Shown: positions 39,026 to 48,241, counted from the stretch's first letter. The stretch: 57,976 nucleotides of DNA from Planctomycetota bacterium (GCA_016209685.1 JACQVQ010000014.1:1-57976); one strand, 5' to 3'. Notes: generated from the sequence alone by a model not told the origin. Numbers and translations: made by a program.

Positions 39026-39049
39026 GGGCGACCGGCCGGTCGCCCCTAC
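39022..39049. repeat. REP-A copy supplying the stop codon of the adaptor gene
   Basis: A perfect 28-bp palindrome, arms GTAGGGGC/GCCCCTAC, core GACCGGCCGGTC. TAG at 39023-39025 is the stop of the upstream gene. Confidence 0.93.
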
Positions 39050-39111
39050 AGCCTTTTGGATGGCCGATAGCCAATAGTTGGTTGCTGATGGCCAATTAGG
39101 AGAAATCTCTC

Positions 39112-42100
39112 ATGGCTGTAGGAAGGGTTATAAGTTTTTCCGTACGCTACCGCTTCCTCATTGTGGTCCTGGCAGGGTTGCTGGTCGGCATCGGTATATA
39201 TTCCGTAATACACCTCCCCATAGATGCCGTACCAGACGCAACGACTGTACAGGTACAGATAAATACCGAGGCCCCTGGCCTGGGCCCTGTAGAGGTGGAA
39301 AGGCTCATAACCTACCCCATTGAGACGGCCATGATGGGGATAAAGGACGTGGAAGAGGTCCGTAGTCTATCCCTATCTGCCCTATCCCAGGTAACCGTCG
39401 TCTTCAAAGACCGGGCAGATATCTACTGGGCCCGCCAACAGGTCATGGAACGCCTCCAGACGGCCAAAGAGAGGATACCCCTCGGCTTAGGCACACCCAC
39501 CATGGCACCCATCAGTACCGGCCTGGGAGAGATATATCAGTACGTGGTTAAGGGAGAGGGACGGGACCTTTATGAACTAAGGACTATCCAGGATTGGTTG
39601 ATACGCTTTCAACTCCTTAACGTCCCTGGGGTGGTAGAGATAAACAGCCACGGTGGATTGGTAAAACAATACCAGGTTCTAGTGGATCCCAATAAGCTGG
39701 TGGGTTATCGTATCCCGCTCAGGCAGGTCTTTGAGTCCCTGGCGGCAAACAACCTCAACGCCGGTGGTGCCTATATAGAGCATGTCTCAGAGAAGTACCT
39801 CGTAAGGGGGGTAGGTCTTGTCCAGACTATGGAGGATATAGAGAATATCATAGTAGACGTAGACCCGGAGGGCACACCTATATATGTCAAGAACCTGGCA
39901 GAGGTTGCCATCGGACCAGAGGTCAGATACGGGGCCGTTACCCAGGATGGGAAGGGCGAGGTAGTAACGGGCATGGTCTTGATGCTTAAGGGGGAAAATA
40001 GCCGAACGGTGGTCAATCGGGTAAAGAAGAAGGTGGAGGAGATTATCCCCACCCTTCCTGCCGGAGTCAGTATAGAACCCTTCTACGACCGCACTGAACT
40101 GGTTAATCATGTCATCCATACGGTCATAGAGAACCTGAGTATAGGCATACTGCTAGTTATAGGCGTGGTAATGCTAATCCTGGGCAACTGGGTGGGGGCC
40201 CTCATTGTGAGTCTTATAATACCTCTTACTGCCCTGTTCAGCTTCGCTTGCATGTATGAGACAGGCATCCCGGCCAGCCTGATGAGCCTTGGTGCACTGG
40301 ACTTTGGTATCGTTGTTGATGGCTCTGTGGTGATGGTAGAGAACATCATCAGGAGGCTCCACCATAGGGAACCCCATAAGGGCGTCTTTGAGACCACTGT
40401 AGAGGCAGGCAGGGAGGTAGGCCGTCCTGTAATCTTTGCTATTATCATAATTATTATAGTCTATTTGCCTGTCTTTTCTCTTCAGGGCATAGAGGGGAAG
40501 ATGTTCAGGCCAATGGCCTTCACCGTATGCTATGCGATGATAGGCTCTCTTATCCTCTCTCTCACCTTTGCCCCCGCCCTCTGCGGTTTCTTGTTCCGCC
40601 GTGGGCTGGCCAGGAAGGAGCGGGGGAACGTATTTCACCAGTTCCTTATAAGGCTTTATCGCCCCGTGCTCCAGAGGGCGGTCCGCCATAACTTTCTCCC
40701 TATCTCCATTGCAGGAGGCGTATTTGTGGGCAGTGTAGCACTCGTACCTTTTATGGGTTCGGAGTTCATTCCTAGACTGGAGGAGGGTTCTATTGCCCTC
40801 CATGCCATAAGGCTCCCCAGCGTCTCCCTTACCGAGTCTATCAATGCCACTACCAAAATAGAGACGGTGCTCCGGGAGTTTCCAGAGGTGGAGACGGTGG
40901 TCAGTAAGACAGGGCGTGCAGAGATTGCTACCGACCCCATGGGCCCCGAGGTCAGCGACGTCTTTGTAACGCTAAGGCCCAGAAAATACTGGAAATCGGC
41001 CAGGACAAAAGAGGGGCTTATTGAAAAGATGAAGGAGAGGCTGGAGGCCATCCCTGGGATGACCTATGCCTTCAGCCAGCCGATAGAGATGAGGGTTAAT
41101 GAGCTTATAGCCGGCACGCGCTCAGACGTCGCAATAAAGGTATTTGGAGAGGATTTTGGCGTCCTGAAGAAGAAGGCCGATAGCATAGAGCACATTATCT
41201 CAGACGTCCGGGGGGCAGAGGACGTGCGGGTGGAGCAGGTTAGCGGACTACCTGTCTTACAAATAGTGATAGACAGGGAGGCCATAGCCCGTCACGGCAT
41301 AAACGTGGCCGACGTCCAGGAAATCGTTGAGACGGCCATCGGCGGCAGGGCCGCCACCCAGGTGTTAGAGGGGGAGATGCGCTTTGATATGGTGGTGAGA
41401 TTCCCAGAAGAGGCCAGACAAGACATAGAAGACATAAAGAATATCCTTGTAAGTGCCCCCGGCAAACGGCTGGTGCCTATGGGCCAACTGGCAGACATCC
41501 AATTGGTAGAAGGTCAGGTCCAGATAAGTCGGGAAAATAGCCAGCGACGTATGGTGGTGGAGTGCAACGTAAGGGGGAGGGATGTGGGGAGCTTTGTGGC
41601 TGAGGCAAGGAGAGAGATAGCCAAAAAAGTGCGCCTGCCCGCAGGATATTACATAGATTGGGGCGGGCAGTTTGAGAATATGCAGAGGGCCAGGCTACGC
41701 CTGAGTATTGTAGTCCCAATAGCCCTCTTCCTCATCTTCATACTCCTCTTTACCACGTTCGGCTCCCTCAAGAACGCCCTGCTAATCTACATCAACGTCC
41801 CCATCGCCGCCACAGGTGGAATCTTTGCCCTCTTCATAAGGGGTATGCCCCTGAGCATCTCCGCCGGGGTGGGCTTTATTGCACTCTTTGGGTTGTCCGT
41901 GCTCTTCGGGATAGTAATGGTCAGCCGTATAAACGACCTCCTGGCCGCAGGTCTGCCCATGAAGGAGGCCGTACTCAGGGGGGCAGAGGAACGCCTCAGG
42001 CCCGTACTTATTACCTCCTTTTGCGACATCTTTGGCTTCCTGCCCATGGCCGTCTCCTGGGGGGTGGGAGCGGAGGTACAGAGGCCACTTGCCACGGTGG

Positions 42101-42249
42101 TCATAGGTGGACTAATCTTCTCCACCTTCCTTACCCTCTTTGTGTTACCCTCCCTTTATCCGTGGTTTGCCAAGAAACCGGAAGTGGCAGGACCACCCCC
42201 GTCAGAAGGGAGGCCCCCGTGGTACCTCCCTGTTTCCGGCAGGCAGTAA
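39112..42249 (+). CDS. czcA: Heavy-metal RND exporter, CzcA type
   Basis: The 1045-residue inner-membrane pump has twelve predicted helices in the RND pattern and two large periplasmic loops. IDAVPDATTVQVQINTEAPG and LITYPIETAMMGI at the start are standard for the heavy-metal class. The transmembrane-four motif reads ALDFGIVVDGSVVMVENIIR (about residues 396-415), the DFG...D...EN form of CzcA-like divalent-cation pumps rather than the monovalent CusA form. Zinc, cobalt, nickel or cadmium are therefore likelier than copper or silver. It works with the preceding adaptor and outer-membrane proteins. An AGGAGAAA ribosome binding site precedes the ATG. Confidence 0.95.
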   Translation: MAVGRVISFSVRYRFLIVVLAGLLVGIGIYSVIHLPIDAVPDATTVQVQINTEAPGLGPVEVERLITYPIETAMMGIKDVEEVRSLSLSALSQVTVVFKDRADIYWARQQVMERLQTAKERIPLGLGTPTMAPISTGLGEIYQYVVKGEGRDLYELRTIQDWLIRFQLLNVPGVVEINSHGGLVKQYQVLVDPNKLVGYRIPLRQVFESLAANNLNAGGAYIEHVSEKYLVRGVGLVQTMEDIENIIVDVDPEGTPIYVKNLAEVAIGPEVRYGAVTQDGKGEVVTGMVLMLKGENSRTVVNRVKKKVEEIIPTLPAGVSIEPFYDRTELVNHVIHTVIENLSIGILLVIGVVMLILGNWVGALIVSLIIPLTALFSFACMYETGIPASLMSLGALDFGIVVDGSVVMVENIIRRLHHREPHKGVFETTVEAGREVGRPVIFAIIIIIIVYLPVFSLQGIEGKMFRPMAFTVCYAMIGSLILSLTFAPALCGFLFRRGLARKERGNVFHQFLIRLYRPVLQRAVRHNFLPISIAGGVFVGSVALVPFMGSEFIPRLEEGSIALHAIRLPSVSLTESINATTKIETVLREFPEVETVVSKTGRAEIATDPMGPEVSDVFVTLRPRKYWKSARTKEGLIEKMKERLEAIPGMTYAFSQPIEMRVNELIAGTRSDVAIKVFGEDFGVLKKKADSIEHIISDVRGAEDVRVEQVSGLPVLQIVIDREAIARHGINVADVQEIVETAIGGRAATQVLEGEMRFDMVVRFPEEARQDIEDIKNILVSAPGKRLVPMGQLADIQLVEGQVQISRENSQRRMVVECNVRGRDVGSFVAEARREIAKKVRLPAGYYIDWGGQFENMQRARLRLSIVVPIALFLIFILLFTTFGSLKNALLIYINVPIAATGGIFALFIRGMPLSISAGVGFIALFGLSVLFGIVMVSRINDLLAAGLPMKEAVLRGAEERLRPVLITSFCDIFGFLPMAVSWGVGAEVQRPLATVVIGGLIFSTFLTLFVLPSLYPWFAKKPEVAGPPPSEGRPPWYLPVSGRQ

Positions 42250-42397
42250 GGGCTAGGGGGTAGCATTGTAAATTGGAAATTAGAAATTGGAAATTTTAAA
42301 ATTTTCAACTTCCAATTTACAATTTACAATTCATTACTCCGTATTCCCTACTCCCTAATCCCTATATTTACACCCCGGCGGGCTACCCCTATTTGCC
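42250..42397. repeat. Simple inverted repeat between czcA and sat
   Basis: GGAAATTAGAAATTGGAAAT and its inverse AACTTCCAATTTACAATTTA, then TACTCCGTATTCCCTACTCC, form an AT-rich hairpin between convergent genes and may terminate both. Confidence 0.55.
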
Positions 42398-43558
42398 CTA
42401 CTCCTGGCGGTAGTGCTCGCTGAGGATCTCGGCGATTTCTGCCCTGGTAAAAGAAGGGGGAGGCACCTTCCCCTCTTTCAACTGTTTCCTCAACTCTGTG
42501 CCGCTTAGCGAGACGTGGTTGGCTGAGTCGTGGGGGCAGGTCTTGTAGGAGGCCATCCCAAAGCACTCTTTACAGTAGAAGGTATAGTCAAAGAAGAGTG
42601 GGGTAATGCCTATCTCCTCAGGCTCAAACTCGTCAAAGATGTAATGGGCGTCAAAACTGCCGTAGTAGCTTCCCACCCCGGCGTGGTCCCTCCCTACAAT
42701 GAAGTGGGTGCACCCGTAATTTTTCCTGACCAGGGCGTGGAAGATGGCCTCCCTGGGCCCGGCGTAACGCATGGATGCAGGAAAGACTGACAGTACCACC
42801 CTGTCCCGCGGATAATATTTTTCCAGGAGTACCTCATAACATCTCATCCTTACCTGGGCGGGGATGTCGTCCCCCTTCGTCTCTCCAACCAGGGGATGGA
42901 GGAGGAGGCCGTCCACCACCTCCAGGGCGCACTTCTGGATATACTCATGTGCCCTGTGCACGGGGTTGCGGGTCTGAAACCCTACTACCCGCCTCCAACC
43001 CTTCGTATGGAATAGTTCCCTCGTCTCGGACGGGTCCATCCTGTGTTTAAGGAAATCTGTATGCCTGGGGCGGTTGACCATGCCTATCCTGCCCCCCAAC
43101 AGGGTATCTCCGCTCTCGTAAAGCCTCTTTACCCCTGGGTGTTTATCCTCCTTGGTACCGTAGACCTCAAGGGCAGTCTTCTCCTTATCGTAGTGATATT
43201 TCTCCTCCAGTCGCAGGACGGCCAGCACCGTATGGGAGCCATCCTCCAGGGCTATATCTTCCCCCGCCTTAAAGGATTTGGCCTCCTCCCCCCTGGCAGA
43301 CAGTACCACGGGCAGGGACCAGGGGAGGCCGCTTGAAAGCCTCATGGTATCTACCACCGTCTCAAAGTCCTTCTTGCACATAAAGCCCTCAAGGGGGCTA
43401 AAGGCCCCAACTGCTATCATCTCCAGGTCGGAGACCTCCCATGGAGTAAGCTCCATACGCTTCATGCCTTTTGTCCCGGCCAGGGCCTTCTCCTTCTCCT
43501 CGCCCTCAAGTAGCCTGTTTATCAATCTGCCTCCATGAGGCGTTATGCCTTTAGTCAC
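42398..43558 (-). CDS. sat: Sulfate adenylyltransferase (ATP sulfurylase)
   Basis: Sat makes adenylyl sulfate from sulfate and ATP, or runs in reverse in sulfur oxidation. The 386 residues show VVGFQTRNPVHRAHEYIQK, ASMRYAGPREAIFHALVRKN and IVGRDHAGVGSYYGSFDAHY, the active-site motifs of the homo-oligomeric type. A zinc-like CKECFGMASYKTCPHDSANH site near the end is typical of the prokaryotic form. The start is GTG with an AAAGGAGGAG ribosome binding site. It follows aprB by about 90 bases on the same strand; the three genes form a sulfate-activation and reduction set. Confidence 0.95.
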   Translation of the reverse strand: MTKGITPHGGRLINRLLEGEEKEKALAGTKGMKRMELTPWEVSDLEMIAVGAFSPLEGFMCKKDFETVVDTMRLSSGLPWSLPVVLSARGEEAKSFKAGEDIALEDGSHTVLAVLRLEEKYHYDKEKTALEVYGTKEDKHPGVKRLYESGDTLLGGRIGMVNRPRHTDFLKHRMDPSETRELFHTKGWRRVVGFQTRNPVHRAHEYIQKCALEVVDGLLLHPLVGETKGDDIPAQVRMRCYEVLLEKYYPRDRVVLSVFPASMRYAGPREAIFHALVRKNYGCTHFIVGRDHAGVGSYYGSFDAHYIFDEFEPEEIGITPLFFDYTFYCKECFGMASYKTCPHDSANHVSLSGTELRKQLKEGKVPPPSFTRAEIAEILSEHYRQE

Positions 43559-43647
43559 TTAATCTCTCCTCCTTTTTAAAAAGTAGACAGTAGACAGCAT
43601 ACAGTAGCCAGGGTGGAAATGATTTTTGGTTTTTCCCTGTATCCTGT

Positions 43648-43971
43648 CTACTGTCTACTGTCTACTATTATTTCAAACTCCTCCTTCTTCCCGTCCGTCC
43701 CTTCCAGGACCCAGGAGGTCTTCCTGCCTTTTGCAGTGGCCCGAAGAGAGGCCCCTTTGTCCAGTACCTGGAAGGGCAGCTTCAGGGTAATGGCCGCCAC
43801 AGGACAATCCTTCACGCACGCCGTACAGGCCCAGCAATCCTCAGGGTATAGGACCACGGGGCGGTCGTCCTCAGGGTTTACCCCGATAAGGTCGCCAGGG
43901 CAAATGCGTTGGCATCGCTTCTCTCTGGCGCCCTCGCATCGGTTGCACACTTTATAGTCAATCTTTACCAT
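43648..43971 (-). CDS. aprB: Adenylylsulfate reductase beta subunit, short form
   Basis: The 107-residue protein binds two iron-sulfur clusters: CNRCEGAREKRCQRICPGDL and CWACTACVKDCPVAAI. It passes electrons to the FAD of the alpha subunit. It is shorter than the roughly 150-residue AprB of classical sulfate reducers and ends after a small C-terminal extension. Its start overlaps the end of aprA by 14 bases, so the subunits are translationally coupled. Confidence 0.88.
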   Translation of the reverse strand: MVKIDYKVCNRCEGAREKRCQRICPGDLIGVNPEDDRPVVLYPEDCWACTACVKDCPVAAITLKLPFQVLDKGASLRATAKGRKTSWVLEGTDGKKEEFEIIVDSRQ

Positions 43972-45634
43972 TTAGTCCCTTTTCCAGTATCTGTATCTCC
44001 CCGGTGTCCACGTCCATAACGGAGTTAACGAACTTAAGCCAGTGGGCATCGTCCCTTTTGGGATAATCAATCCTGCTCTGAGAACAGGGCCATCGGGTCT
44101 CTTTCCTGTAGAGGAGGTGTTCTACCACTACCCGGGCCACGTCTATCCTGTCCACCACCTCCATACAACTCACCAGTTCGTGATGATTTTTTGCCTCAAG
44201 ATTAGGCACAACTGCTTTTAAATCCTTTAATAATGCCCTGCCCACCCTGAGCTTCTCCTCGTTTAGCTCGTACTGGGTGGAGAGCCCGCCGGCGTATTCG
44301 TCCATTATCTTCTGTAGCCTCTCCTCCATCTCCTGGGGAGGGACCCCTTTCCTGTCCTTAAGAGGCATGCTTACCCTTACCTGCTCCTTTTTCACTGTCC
44401 CTTCCTCTATTGAGGGGAGGGGGTTGTTGTTAATCTCCTTTAGAGCAGTCCTGGCGGCTATCTGCCCCTCTACCCAGCACCCGCTGACGTACTTTTTGGG
44501 TGCCCCACCAGCTACGTCCCCGGCGGCGTAAAGCCCCTGCAGGGTGGTCCGTCTCTCCACGTCCACCCAGTAACCTGCCTCCCCATGGCCTCCCACCACG
44601 TAGGGTTCACTCCCTGTTATCTCAAAGCGGTAGTCCCCATTGTCCCTGCTTGATAGCATCAGGAGCATAGAGGGGCTCATGTTTAAGAGGTCCTCTTTGA
44701 ATTGCCTCAACGTCTGGGTGTCCAGGTGATTGAGGTCCAGGTAACAGGGGCCTCTCCCAGCCTGGTTTTCCAGCACTGTGCTGAGGAGCCTGAAGTAAGT
44801 AGGGCTGTCTTTTACGGGGGAGTCCTTATGGTATTTCTCAAGATAAGGTTCTCCCTTAGCGTTTACCTGTCTGGCCCCGGCCCCAAGGGCAAGTGTCCCT
44901 GTCGGGGCCTGGACGTCCTTCACCCTCAGGGCGATGAAGCGGTTCTCAAAGGAGGTCATCTCGGCCCCGGCCCTTAGACCAATGGCGTAACCGGTACCCA
45001 CGTTCCAGGGGCAGTACCACATAAGGTGACGTGCACTGCCTGGATTCGGGGGTTTGTATAGACCCGAGGCCCCTCCAGTGGCTATAATTACCCCCTTGGC
45101 CCGTATCACGTAAAGGGTCCCGTCCCTGACGCCCAGGCCGAAGGCCCCCACTACCTTGCCTTCTTTTAAGATAAGGTTCGTGACTGCCACACGGTTCAAC
45201 ACCTCAACCCTGTGTCTCCTGACGGCCTCTGCCAATATAGGTTTAAGTCTCTCTCCAATTATCCTTATGGCCCGCCGTCCCCTGGGCTTGTAGTTCCCAT
45301 CCGTCCCCTTCTCTACGGGTAATCCCCATTGTTCTACCCTCTTTACGGTGTCATTCAGGCCCCTGGCTATACTGAGCACCAGGTCTTCCCTTACCAGCCC
45401 CATGAATTCCTGTTTTACGTGGTTTAAGTAAGATTCGGGGCTTTCCCCGGGGTGGAGGTAGGCATTTATGGCGTTTAGCCCCATGGCGAGGCACCCACTG
45501 CGGTCTATATGGGCCTTTTCTATTATCAGGCACCTAAGCTTTGGGGACTGGGTCTTTGCCTCTACCGCCGCAAAACACCCGGCCGCACCTCCGCCAATTA
45601 TTAAGAGGTCTGTGTCTTTTCTAACTATTTCCAT
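43958..45634 (-). CDS. aprA: Adenylylsulfate reductase alpha subunit, short form
   Basis: The 558-residue flavoprotein reduces adenylyl sulfate to sulfite and AMP. The FAD fold starts DLLIIGGGAAGCFAAVEAK; further marks are DRSGCLAMGLNAINAYLHPG, GRRAIRIIGERLKPILAEAV, VIIATGGASGLYKPPNPG and WYCPWNVGTGYAIGLRAGAE. LYAAGDVAGGAPKKYVSGCW is the second FAD motif. It is shorter than the 610-660 residues usual in dissimilatory sulfate reducers. Short AprA forms also occur, as I recall, in bacteria that use the enzyme for assimilation. No dsr genes are in the window. First gene of the aprA-aprB-sat unit. Confidence 0.93.
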   Translation of the reverse strand: MEIVRKDTDLLIIGGGAAGCFAAVEAKTQSPKLRCLIIEKAHIDRSGCLAMGLNAINAYLHPGESPESYLNHVKQEFMGLVREDLVLSIARGLNDTVKRVEQWGLPVEKGTDGNYKPRGRRAIRIIGERLKPILAEAVRRHRVEVLNRVAVTNLILKEGKVVGAFGLGVRDGTLYVIRAKGVIIATGGASGLYKPPNPGSARHLMWYCPWNVGTGYAIGLRAGAEMTSFENRFIALRVKDVQAPTGTLALGAGARQVNAKGEPYLEKYHKDSPVKDSPTYFRLLSTVLENQAGRGPCYLDLNHLDTQTLRQFKEDLLNMSPSMLLMLSSRDNGDYRFEITGSEPYVVGGHGEAGYWVDVERRTTLQGLYAAGDVAGGAPKKYVSGCWVEGQIAARTALKEINNNPLPSIEEGTVKKEQVRVSMPLKDRKGVPPQEMEERLQKIMDEYAGGLSTQYELNEEKLRVGRALLKDLKAVVPNLEAKNHHELVSCMEVVDRIDVARVVVEHLLYRKETRWPCSQSRIDYPKRDDAHWLKFVNSVMDVDTGEIQILEKGLNGKD

Positions 45635-45725
45635 TTTTCAGTCTTCGGTTGCCAGTTGTCTATTACTATAGTAAAAGATAATTGGGCAAACTTTTCAATG
45701 GCATAATTTTGTAGTCCTTGGGATT

Positions 45726-45749
45726 GGGCTGGGGACAGAGCCCCAGCCC
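45726..45749. repeat. GGGCTGGGG/CCCCAGCCC hairpin upstream of aprA
   Basis: GGGCTGGGGACAGAGCCCCAGCCC-type inverted repeat (nine-base arms, six-base loop). The same loop (GGGGCAGAGCCCC) occurs inside the lipoprotein gene near 19690. Confidence 0.7.
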
Positions 45750-45780
45750 TATATTTACTTTTCTCCCTACTCCCTACCCC

Positions 45781-46773
45781 CTATTCCCTACTCCCTATTA
45801 TCAGGGCAGAGTCCTTGTCCAGCCTGCGGGTCTTGACGCTGGAGAAACCGGCCGCAGAGAGCCATTCCTTCATCTCTGCCACCCCGTAACAGGCCCCACT
45901 GCACGTCCCGAGGAGCATGTTCAGGCTGAAGAATGCGGGGAAGGGTGGGCCGGTGCCAGATTTGTTCAAGACAAACTCATGGATAATGACCCAGCCTCCG
46001 GGCTGTAGGGCCTTGTGGCACTTCTTCAATATGGAGACGTTGGTCGGCGGGTCGTATATATGAAGTACATTAGATACCAATACGGCATCAAAGGCCCCTT
46101 CCGGCAGGTCTTCCTCCAGGAAGTTTCCCGCCTGGGTGATGACCCTGTCCTCCAGATGGGCCTCTTTAATGAACTCCCTTGCTATCTCTAGGTTGTGGTT
46201 AAGGTCATACACGACGGCCGTAAGCCTGGGGGTTTTTTGTGCAATGGCTATAGCGTACGTTCCGGGTCCACCTCCCAGGTCCAGTAGTCGGTGAAAGGAC
46301 CTCACATCTAGCCTTTTTAATAAGTCCCTGGCCTTCATACTGGCGTAGTTGTGCATGGAGGTCATGAAGTCCCGCACCTTCTGGGGGTCGGGTCTCTCAC
46401 CCTCTTTTTCATCCAGGACTGAACGTCCCGTACGGATGGCCTCCTGTAGTCTCTCCCACCTCTGCCATAGGTTATGGAGGTGGTGGATGCGGTTGCCTTG
46501 ATAGACAGGTGCGCCTTTTACCAGGTATTGGGAGGTGATAGGGGCGTTCTGGTACCGCCCTGCCTTTTTAGACAAGAGCTTCAGGCCCACCAGGGTGTTG
46601 AGGAGCATCTCGGTGGCCCTGGGGTCAGTACCCAGCCTCCTGGCTATCTCTATGGATTCTGTACCCTTTTCCTTTAATAGTTCAAACACCCCCAGCTCTA
46701 CCCCGGCGAAGATTACCTGAGACTTCCAGTAGGCCCAACCCAGTTCCAGGAGGGATTCAAGGTCTTTTTTCAT
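45781..46773 (-). CDS. SAM-dependent O-methyltransferase (BchU/hydroxyneurosporene type)
   Basis: The 330-residue enzyme has an N-terminal dimerisation domain (ELGVFELLKEKG, RATEMLLNTLVGLKLLSKKA) and a class I methyltransferase domain with the SAM motif LLDLGGGPGTYAIAIAQ, VVYDLNHNLEIAREF, FDAVLVSNVLHIYD and LQPGGWVIIHEFV. Relatives methylate hydroxyl groups of carotenoids, chlorins and other small molecules. Its start overlaps the stop of the upstream radical SAM gene by 4 bases (ATGA), so the two products probably act on the same molecule. The substrate is unknown. Confidence 0.88.
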   Translation of the reverse strand: MKKDLESLLELGWAYWKSQVIFAGVELGVFELLKEKGTESIEIARRLGTDPRATEMLLNTLVGLKLLSKKAGRYQNAPITSQYLVKGAPVYQGNRIHHLHNLWQRWERLQEAIRTGRSVLDEKEGERPDPQKVRDFMTSMHNYASMKARDLLKRLDVRSFHRLLDLGGGPGTYAIAIAQKTPRLTAVVYDLNHNLEIAREFIKEAHLEDRVITQAGNFLEEDLPEGAFDAVLVSNVLHIYDPPTNVSILKKCHKALQPGGWVIIHEFVLNKSGTGPPFPAFFSLNMLLGTCSGACYGVAEMKEWLSAAGFSSVKTRRLDKDSALIIGSRE

Positions 46774-48236
46774 GGTTGTCTCCTATGCCCAACCCCATTC
46801 TCATACTGGCATAGGATTTCCTCGTACGTGTTTACCAGAGATTTATTTAGTTCTAGCAAACGGTCATCCTCATGCAGTGGAGTGCAGCAGGCCTGTGAAT
46901 CCCCTGATGTAAGCAAAGAGAGTACCTCGTTACATAACCGACTGGCTGCCTCGTAGAAGGACTTCACTCCCGGGTCTTCAAAATCGTAGTGTGCCTCGTA
47001 GAGGTGGCCCGACGGGCCATCCTTACTGAATCTGTGGTAGTCCGCCGTCCCCATAAAGAGGGTCTGTTTGTGGGACAGCAGGTGGGCCGTGATGGCTGGA
47101 CTGCGCAGGAGTCTCGTGTCCTTGAGGAACTCAAAGTTGGTCCTTATGTCCTTAAGGCTGGTATGGGGTTCAAACATAATAAACCCCAGGTTGGGTTCTA
47201 TGCCGAAGTGCCTCAAGAGTCCTACGGCCCTACGATTGACCTCTTGAGAGGTATCCTTTCTGAACCTCTTGAGGGTAGGGTCACAGGCACTCTCTATGCC
47301 CAGGAAGACCTCCCTTAGCCCTGCCTCCACGAGCCTTGATAAGGAATCTTCCTCCAGGTCGTTGGCCCTGCACTCCATCCCGAAACGGATATTGAGCCCC
47401 TCTCTAAGGATAATATCTGCCAGCTCCTTTGCCCGTTCCCTCCCGGCCCTGCCCGGGCCGAAGAAATTGGCATCGGCAAAATAAAAGTAGCGTACCCCGT
47501 TCTCGTATAAGTCTTTTAGCTCTTCAAAGATATTCTGGGGACTCCTGCCACGCCATCCGCCATAAAAAGGGCTTACGTAACAGAAGGTGCATCTCCCATA
47601 ACAACCCCTACTGCCCAGGATGTAGGTGGTCAGCCCCTTCTCCTGGTAAAGGGGTAGGAGGGAGCGGTCAGGGAAGGGGAGATCGTCTGGAGGAGTGTGG
47701 AATTCGGAGTGGGGAGTGTGGAATTCCACATTCCTGAAGGCGAGTCCTTTTATGTTAGGCAATTCAGGTGCGCCCTTTGAATCTCCTATAGCCTGTGCCA
47801 GCTCCAGAAATGGATACTCCGGTTCGCCCAGGGTTACGGAGTCTATGAAAGGGTATCTGCTAAGAATCTCTCTAAAGGCAAAGGTGGGGTAGTATCCATA
47901 AAGATTAATATGTACTCTGGGGTTAAGAGATTTTATTTTTGAAAGGAGGTCAAAGACCTCCTCCGTCTTCTCCCATAAGTACACCAGATGCACCCCCAGT
48001 AGAGGCGTATTGTCATACGCCCCTACAAATTTCCTCTCCAGTTCTTTTAGAGTATCCTGCACGGATAGTCCCAGGAGGTGGGCGTCCAGTAGTTCCACCC
48101 CTATGCCTTTAGAGCGGAGCAGGGAGACAATGTAGGGGCTGAAAAGGCAGGCGGACAGGGGGGCATTGACCACCTCCTGGAATCTTGCGGGGTCAGGGGG
48201 ACGTGGGGGTTCAAGGAGGAGGGTCCCAGACGGCAT
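46770..48236 (-). CDS. B12-binding-domain radical SAM protein
   Basis: The 488-residue protein has an N-terminal cobalamin-binding Rossmann region (residues 1-180, GIGVELLDAHLLGLS, VHINLYGYYPTFAF, LGEPEYPFLEL) and a radical SAM domain with YILGSRGCYGRCTFCYVSPF, GVRYFYFADANFF and EVFLGIESACDPTLKRFRKD. Proteins of this class often perform methylations at unactivated carbon using methylcobalamin. Coupling to the O-methyltransferase suggests a modification pathway. A REP-A copy (47999-48026) is read in frame inside the B12 region (FVGAYDNTPLLG), and a GAATTC-containing palindrome encodes FHTPHSEFHTPPDD near residue 155. It abuts the ThiC-like gene (5 bases). Confidence 0.9.
   Translation of the reverse strand: MPSGTLLLEPPRPPDPARFQEVVNAPLSACLFSPYIVSLLRSKGIGVELLDAHLLGLSVQDTLKELERKFVGAYDNTPLLGVHLVYLWEKTEEVFDLLSKIKSLNPRVHINLYGYYPTFAFREILSRYPFIDSVTLGEPEYPFLELAQAIGDSKGAPELPNIKGLAFRNVEFHTPHSEFHTPPDDLPFPDRSLLPLYQEKGLTTYILGSRGCYGRCTFCYVSPFYGGWRGRSPQNIFEELKDLYENGVRYFYFADANFFGPGRAGRERAKELADIILREGLNIRFGMECRANDLEEDSLSRLVEAGLREVFLGIESACDPTLKRFRKDTSQEVNRRAVGLLRHFGIEPNLGFIMFEPHTSLKDIRTNFEFLKDTRLLRSPAITAHLLSHKQTLFMGTADYHRFSKDGPSGHLYEAHYDFEDPGVKSFYEAASRLCNEVLSLLTSGDSQACCTPLHEDDRLLELNKSLVNTYEEILCQYENGVGHRRQP
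47999..48026. repeat. REP-A copy inside the B12-radical SAM gene
   Basis: Arms GTAGAGGC/GCCCCTAC with core GTATTGTCATAC (GTAT/ATAC paired, TGTC loop). Read through in frame within the cobalamin-binding domain. Confidence 0.88.
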
Positions 48237-48241
48237 GTCTT

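Noticed and set aside
40174-40803. Long minus-strand frame opposite czcA (209 codons), and a similar one at 27786-28415.
   Set aside because: Both are shadows of well-supported plus-strand coding sequences with GC-biased third positions.
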